64,000 nucleotides of DNA, from assembly GCA_020718105.1 (NCBI GenBank), contig DYDA01000003.1, forward strand, positions 49,652 through 113,651. The letters run 5' to 3'. Below, piece by piece: positions 61,071 to 64,000 of the stretch. The DNA comes from Micavibrio sp. (GTDB taxonomy: Bacteria > Pseudomonadota > Alphaproteobacteria > UBA9219). A model generated the notes under the pieces. It was not told the origin of the DNA. It saw only the letters and a list, made by a program, of their open reading frames with translations, and ran no database searches. The translations under genes were made by a program, and so were the position numbers. Position 1 is the first letter of the stretch. Each line of letters starts with the position of its first letter.

Positions 61071-62468
61071 TTACTGCCCCGTCAGGATGCGATCGACAAG
61101 CTGTTTCACCGTGGGGATCGTTCCGTTCGCATAGAACGGATCCTCGCCAAAGCGATAGCAGTTATGCCCTGCAAACATCAGGTAATTGTCAATATCGCCC
61201 TCATGCGCGACGTTTTGCAGCGACTTTTGAATGCAAAATGAGCGCGGATCGGCCATGCGTCCCGTCGTGCCGCTTTCGCCTTGCGACCAGTTCGAGAATT
61301 GGCATTGTGATAGGCAGCCCATGCAGTTGGATTGATCCACCTGAATCTCACGCGCCTCTTCAGGCGTCACGAAAATCAGCGTGCTATCGGGCGTGCGCAA
61401 AGCCTTGGTCAGACCTGCCGCAAGCCATCCTTCAGCCTTGGGCAAATCATCCGGCAGGATATAAATCGGGTTGCCGACAGGCCCCGTTTTAAAGGTCTGC
61501 GTAAAGCCATCACGCGATTCTGTCACGTAAGGAATTTGCCGCTCGCTGCGCTCATACAACTTTTTAAGGAACGGGTTCAAAACCGCCGAGGAATAGAAGC
61601 CCGTTGGCGAGAATTTGTTCAGCGCCACGTCGCCCTTGCGCACCGTGAGAAGCCTATCCTTCCAGCTTTGCGGGATGGGGCTTTCCTTGGTCAACAAAGG
61701 TCGTGTGCCGAATTGAAAGGCGATGGGCCCCAGTTCAGGGTTATCGATCCAGTCCTGCCATTCGGACAGCCACCAAACGCCGCCTGCCATGATGATGGGC
61801 GTCTCGCCAAGGCCGTATTCGCGCATTTGCTGGCGGAGCGCCAGAACGCGAGGATAGGGATCTTCGGGAACCAAAGGATCCTCGCTGTTCGATAGGCCGT
61901 TATGACCGCCCGCCCGCCAAGGATCTTCATAAACCACGCCACCCAAAAGCTCGCGTGTTTTATTAAATGAGCGCAGCCACAAAGCGCGAAAAGCGCGTGC
62001 CGAGGAAACGATAGGATAATAATAAAGGTTATAGCGTCCCGCAATTTCAGAAACGCGGTAAGGCATGCCCGCGCCGCAGGTCACACCGTGGACAAGCCCC
62101 TTTGTGCCTTCTAAAATGCCTTCCAAAATGCGCTCAGCTCCGCCCATTTCCCAAAGCACGTTGATATGCAAAGCGCCGCGCCCACCAGCGACTTCGTGCG
62201 CTTTTTGAAGCTGCGCGATGCCGCCCGCGATGCCATAGGCCACAAGCTCTTCATGACGATCTTGGCGCGTTTTACCGCGATAAAATTGGGGAACGCAAAC
62301 GCCATTCTCATCATAACTGTCGGCATTGACCGCCGACACCGTTCCAATGCCGCCCGCCGACGCCCATGAGCCAGAGCTTATCCCATTGGTCGCAGAAATG
62401 CCTTTCCCCCCTTCAATCAGGGGCAAGACTTCCCGTCCAGACATGCGCACAGCGCTCAATGTTTTCAC
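61071..62468 (-). CDS. Nitronate monooxygenase-like FMN enzyme
   Basis: 465 residues. EGGKGISATNGISSGSWASAGGIGTVSAVN near the N-terminus and TPIIMAGGVWWLSEWQDWI are typical of the TIM-barrel FMN family (2-nitropropane dioxygenase type). The C-terminal CMGCLSQCQFSNWS cluster and two further cysteines (SFCIQK, GHNCYRF) are not part of the core family, and could bind a metal or cluster. GTG is the start, with AAGGA before it. The real substrate is unknown. Confidence 0.82.
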   Translation of the reverse strand: MKTLSAVRMSGREVLPLIEGGKGISATNGISSGSWASAGGIGTVSAVNADSYDENGVCVPQFYRGKTRQDRHEELVAYGIAGGIAQLQKAHEVAGGRGALHINVLWEMGGAERILEGILEGTKGLVHGVTCGAGMPYRVSEIAGRYNLYYYPIVSSARAFRALWLRSFNKTRELLGGVVYEDPWRAGGHNGLSNSEDPLVPEDPYPRVLALRQQMREYGLGETPIIMAGGVWWLSEWQDWIDNPELGPIAFQFGTRPLLTKESPIPQSWKDRLLTVRKGDVALNKFSPTGFYSSAVLNPFLKKLYERSERQIPYVTESRDGFTQTFKTGPVGNPIYILPDDLPKAEGWLAAGLTKALRTPDSTLIFVTPEEAREIQVDQSNCMGCLSQCQFSNWSQGESGTTGRMADPRSFCIQKSLQNVAHEGDIDNYLMFAGHNCYRFGEDPFYANGTIPTVKQLVDRILTGQ

Positions 62469-62500
62469 GCGTATCCTATCCTTTCAAAGGGAGCGTCCCA

Positions 62501-63244
62501 TTATAAGTTATCAAGTATGGCACGTGGGCAGCCAGCATAAACGGCACTCACGCCCCAATCCAGTAATTCTTTTGCCCGTTCAGGCTGTTGTACCGTGTAG
62601 GCCAACAAGGGAACCTTATAACCGATCATTTCCTGCACACGCGCTTGCGTGAGCTGTTCTTCACGAACGCAAATGGCTTTAGCGCCAACATGATCGATTT
62701 TGTCGCGCCACGTCAAATCCCAATGATCCATCAAAACGCAACGCGGCCAATGAGGCTCAAGCTGTGCGGCGACTTCAAGGCATTCTTGATCGAAGCTGGA
62801 AATAACGGGAAGATCCTCACGATCCGGCCACAGTTTCGCAATTTCAATCATCGTCACCATTGTCGTGGCTTTGGCCCGTCCGGGGCAGGGCTTAAGCTCA
62901 ACGATCACCGACATCTCATGATCCAAAACGGCTTTGATCACTTCGGCCAGCAAAGGAATTTTCTCGCCTTTAAAACGAGGATCAAAAGAACATCCTGCGT
63001 CAAGCGTTTTAAGGGTTTCCCACGTCGCCTCTGCCACAAGGCCGTGACCATCCGTGGTTCGCTCTAACGTCTCATCATGCATCAAAATCGGGATGCCATC
63101 ATAGGTGATCTTGACATCAAATTCGATCCAATTGGCGCCTTGAGCCTTAGCCTCATGCACCGAGGCTAACGTGTTTTCAGGCGCGTTAAGACCCGCCCCA
63201 CGATGGGCGATGACGGGTGGTTGAAAGGTGAGGCGAGGAATCAT
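62501..63244 (-). CDS. Glycerophosphodiester phosphodiesterase
   Basis: 247 residues. It hydrolyses glycerophosphodiesters to glycerol 3-phosphate. VIAHRGAGLNAPENTLASVHEA carries the catalytic His-Arg and Glu, IEFDVKITYDGIPILMHDETLERTTDGHG the metal-binding Glu-x-Asp and second His, and VIVELKPC the later metal-binding Glu. No signal peptide, so cytoplasmic (UgpQ type). Confidence 0.93.
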   Translation of the reverse strand: MIPRLTFQPPVIAHRGAGLNAPENTLASVHEAKAQGANWIEFDVKITYDGIPILMHDETLERTTDGHGLVAEATWETLKTLDAGCSFDPRFKGEKIPLLAEVIKAVLDHEMSVIVELKPCPGRAKATTMVTMIEIAKLWPDREDLPVISSFDQECLEVAAQLEPHWPRCVLMDHWDLTWRDKIDHVGAKAICVREEQLTQARVQEMIGYKVPLLAYTVQQPERAKELLDWGVSAVYAGCPRAILDNL

Positions 63245-63312
63245 GATGGAAAAGTTTTAACTGAAAATCAAACGGGTTTCCATCCTTTGTTACGGGACAT
63301 GATGCGAAAAAA

Positions 63313-63606
63313 TCAATGCCGTGCGGTTTTCTCCAGTTTATGGACGATGATTCCATCGGCCCGCGCACGCACCTGCGCCAAATCATAGTTCACTTGCATC
63401 TTAAGCCACGTATCCGCCATGCCCCCAAAGGCACGCTCCAAACGAAACGCCATCTCCGGCGTCACGCCGCTTTTTTGTGCAATAACCTTATGCAACTGCT
63501 GACGCGTAACACCCAAACCCTTTGAGGCCAAAGCGACGCTCAACCCCATATCATCCAGACATTCTTTAACAAGAACACCGGGGTGCACTGGACTCTTCAT
63601 TTCCAT
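63313..63606 (-). CDS. higA: HigA-family antitoxin
   Basis: 97 residues. The XRE helix-turn-helix of the HigA/VapI family: HPGVLVKECLDDMGLSVALASKGLGVTRQQLHKVIAQKSGVTPEMAFRLERAFGG, followed by TWLKMQVNYDLAQVR. It neutralises HigB and represses the operon. It lies 11 bases after the toxin gene, the toxin-first order typical of higBA. Confidence 0.93.
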   Translation of the reverse strand: MEMKSPVHPGVLVKECLDDMGLSVALASKGLGVTRQQLHKVIAQKSGVTPEMAFRLERAFGGMADTWLKMQVNYDLAQVRARADGIIVHKLEKTARH

Positions 63607-63617
63607 AACGCCCTCCT

Positions 63618-63896
63618 TTAATGATAATCAACAAAGTCCACATTAAACGCGTCGCAGCCCACAAATGAAAAAACGATGCGCCAGTTTGCCCGAACAGTAA
63701 CGGCATAACGATCCTTCAAGTCGCCCTTTAAAGCATGAAGCCTAAATGTCGGCAGATTCATACCTTCGATTTCACTGGCGGCATGAAGCGTTGAGAGAAT
63801 GATTTTGATGCGATCCAACAGCACTGGAGGGAGTTTTCTCCCATCATCTTCCTCAAATAAAAGGCGCAAGCCTTTGTGTCGAAAAGACCGAATCAT
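63618..63896 (-). CDS. higB: HigB-family toxin (RelE-like mRNA endonuclease)
   Basis: 92 residues. MIRSFRHKGLRLLFEEDD at the start, LHALKGDLKDRYAVTVRANWRIVFSF in the middle and VDFVDYH at the end match HigB, which cleaves mRNA on ribosomes. ATG 63896 gives the family N-terminus; an ATG at 63914 would add six residues and lies within the operator. Confidence 0.93.
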   Translation of the reverse strand: MIRSFRHKGLRLLFEEDDGRKLPPVLLDRIKIILSTLHAASEIEGMNLPTFRLHALKGDLKDRYAVTVRANWRIVFSFVGCDAFNVDFVDYH

Positions 63897-63903
63897 CACC
63901 ACA

Positions 63904-63924
63904 TTGTAAACCATGCGTTTACAA
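63904..63924. promoter_or_regulatory. Operator of the higBA operon
   Basis: TTGTAAAC-CATGC-GTTTACAA is a perfect 8-bp inverted repeat with a 5-base spacer, right upstream of the higB start at 63896, as expected for a HigA binding site. Confidence 0.75.
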
Positions 63925-63940
63925 ACAGCAACAAAAAACT

Positions 63941-63946
63941 ATTATA
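63941..63946 (-). promoter_or_regulatory. -10 box of the higBA promoter
   Basis: On the minus strand this is a perfect TATAAT, 45 bases before the higB start and upstream of the operator. The -35 region (TGCCAA, 18 bases earlier) is a weak match. Confidence 0.5.
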
Positions 63947-64000
63947 CTGATCACACTTCAAGAGTTGGCATCGTGCATGATGTTTCAGCAAGGACAATAG

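Noticed and set aside
1..64000. CRISPR arrays, prophage, transposase or integrase genes
   Set aside because: No regularly spaced direct repeats, and no transposase, integrase, capsid or terminase motif found in any frame; the repeats seen are dispersed palindromes.

Overview
The window is a gene-dense stretch of about 64 kb from a Gram-negative bacterium, almost certainly an alphaproteobacterium. The evidence is a set of genes and neighbourhoods typical of that class: an Irr-type Fur regulator with an HHHFF motif, an ATP12-family F1-ATPase assembly chaperone, the order accD-folC, the cluster ybeY-corC-lnt-HTH regulator-metK-trmB, a YceD (DUF177) gene divergent from bamE, and a VPLPA-CTERM protein. 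I cannot fix the order or family. Most genes are ordinary chromosomal housekeeping genes. No phage, transposase, rRNA or CRISPR array is visible, and there is one tRNA (Pro, TGG).

Layout. 1-4.4 kb: the 3' end of nadC, then a minus-strand operon of a lipoprotein, a polytopic membrane protein and two GT2 glycosyltransferases, likely for lipid-linked sugar transfer. 4.4-13.7 kb: DNA repair (ogt-like, nth), queH, an HD-GYP phosphodiesterase, a VPLPA-CTERM surface protein, rppH, an AmpD-like amidase, djlA, irr, tadA, pyrD, a histidine phosphatase and kdsB. 13.7-16.2 kb: an orphan D12 adenine methyltransferase and two unknown small genes. 16.8-25 kb: tsaD-gpsA, an ArsP/YraQ-like permease, hemerythrin, folC, accD. 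24.5-31 kb: ybeY-corC-lnt-HTH-metK-trmB and a shortened methyltransferase. 31-38 kb: an RND efflux pump and adaptor divergent from an ArsR regulator, a DUF2892 protein, a TolC-like protein and a response regulator. 38-47.7 kb: tRNA-Pro, a LolA-like protein, an OmpA-like envelope protein, rluC, asmA, ATP12, rlmJ, an NlpC/P60-like protein without its cysteine, a MarR regulator and fdxA. 47.8-56.1 kb: an exopolysaccharide locus of the PEP-CTERM/exosortase-associated type (Wza-like export protein, outer-membrane barrel, Wzz-like protein, BY-kinase-like ATPase, PrsT-like TPR lipoprotein, ExeA-like ATPase). 56.5-64 kb: homospermidine synthase, yceD, bamE, a PAS histidine kinase, a nitronate monooxygenase-like enzyme, a glycerophosphodiester phosphodiesterase and a HigBA toxin-antitoxin pair.

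The most unusual layer is not a gene. At least four families of short non-autonomous palindromic elements are scattered through the window: an 81-bp family with about 20-bp imperfect terminal inverted repeats (three copies, one grown to 210 bp), a 114-bp family (two copies, opposite orientation), a 200-300-bp family with ends like AATAGACCTCTTGC (two copies), and a GTCATTGCGAG-type family. One copy of the last lies in frame inside trmB and appears to add about 49 residues to the protein, much like a Rickettsia palindromic element. Another copy was itself split by a 200-bp element. A further palindrome sits at the start of lnt and leaves the frame open.

Two genes look enzymatically compromised: the C40-family protein has Ala where the catalytic Cys should be, and the BioC/NDUFAF5-like methyltransferase lacks the usual S-adenosylmethionine-binding core. 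All functional calls come from reading motifs by eye; no database search was run.
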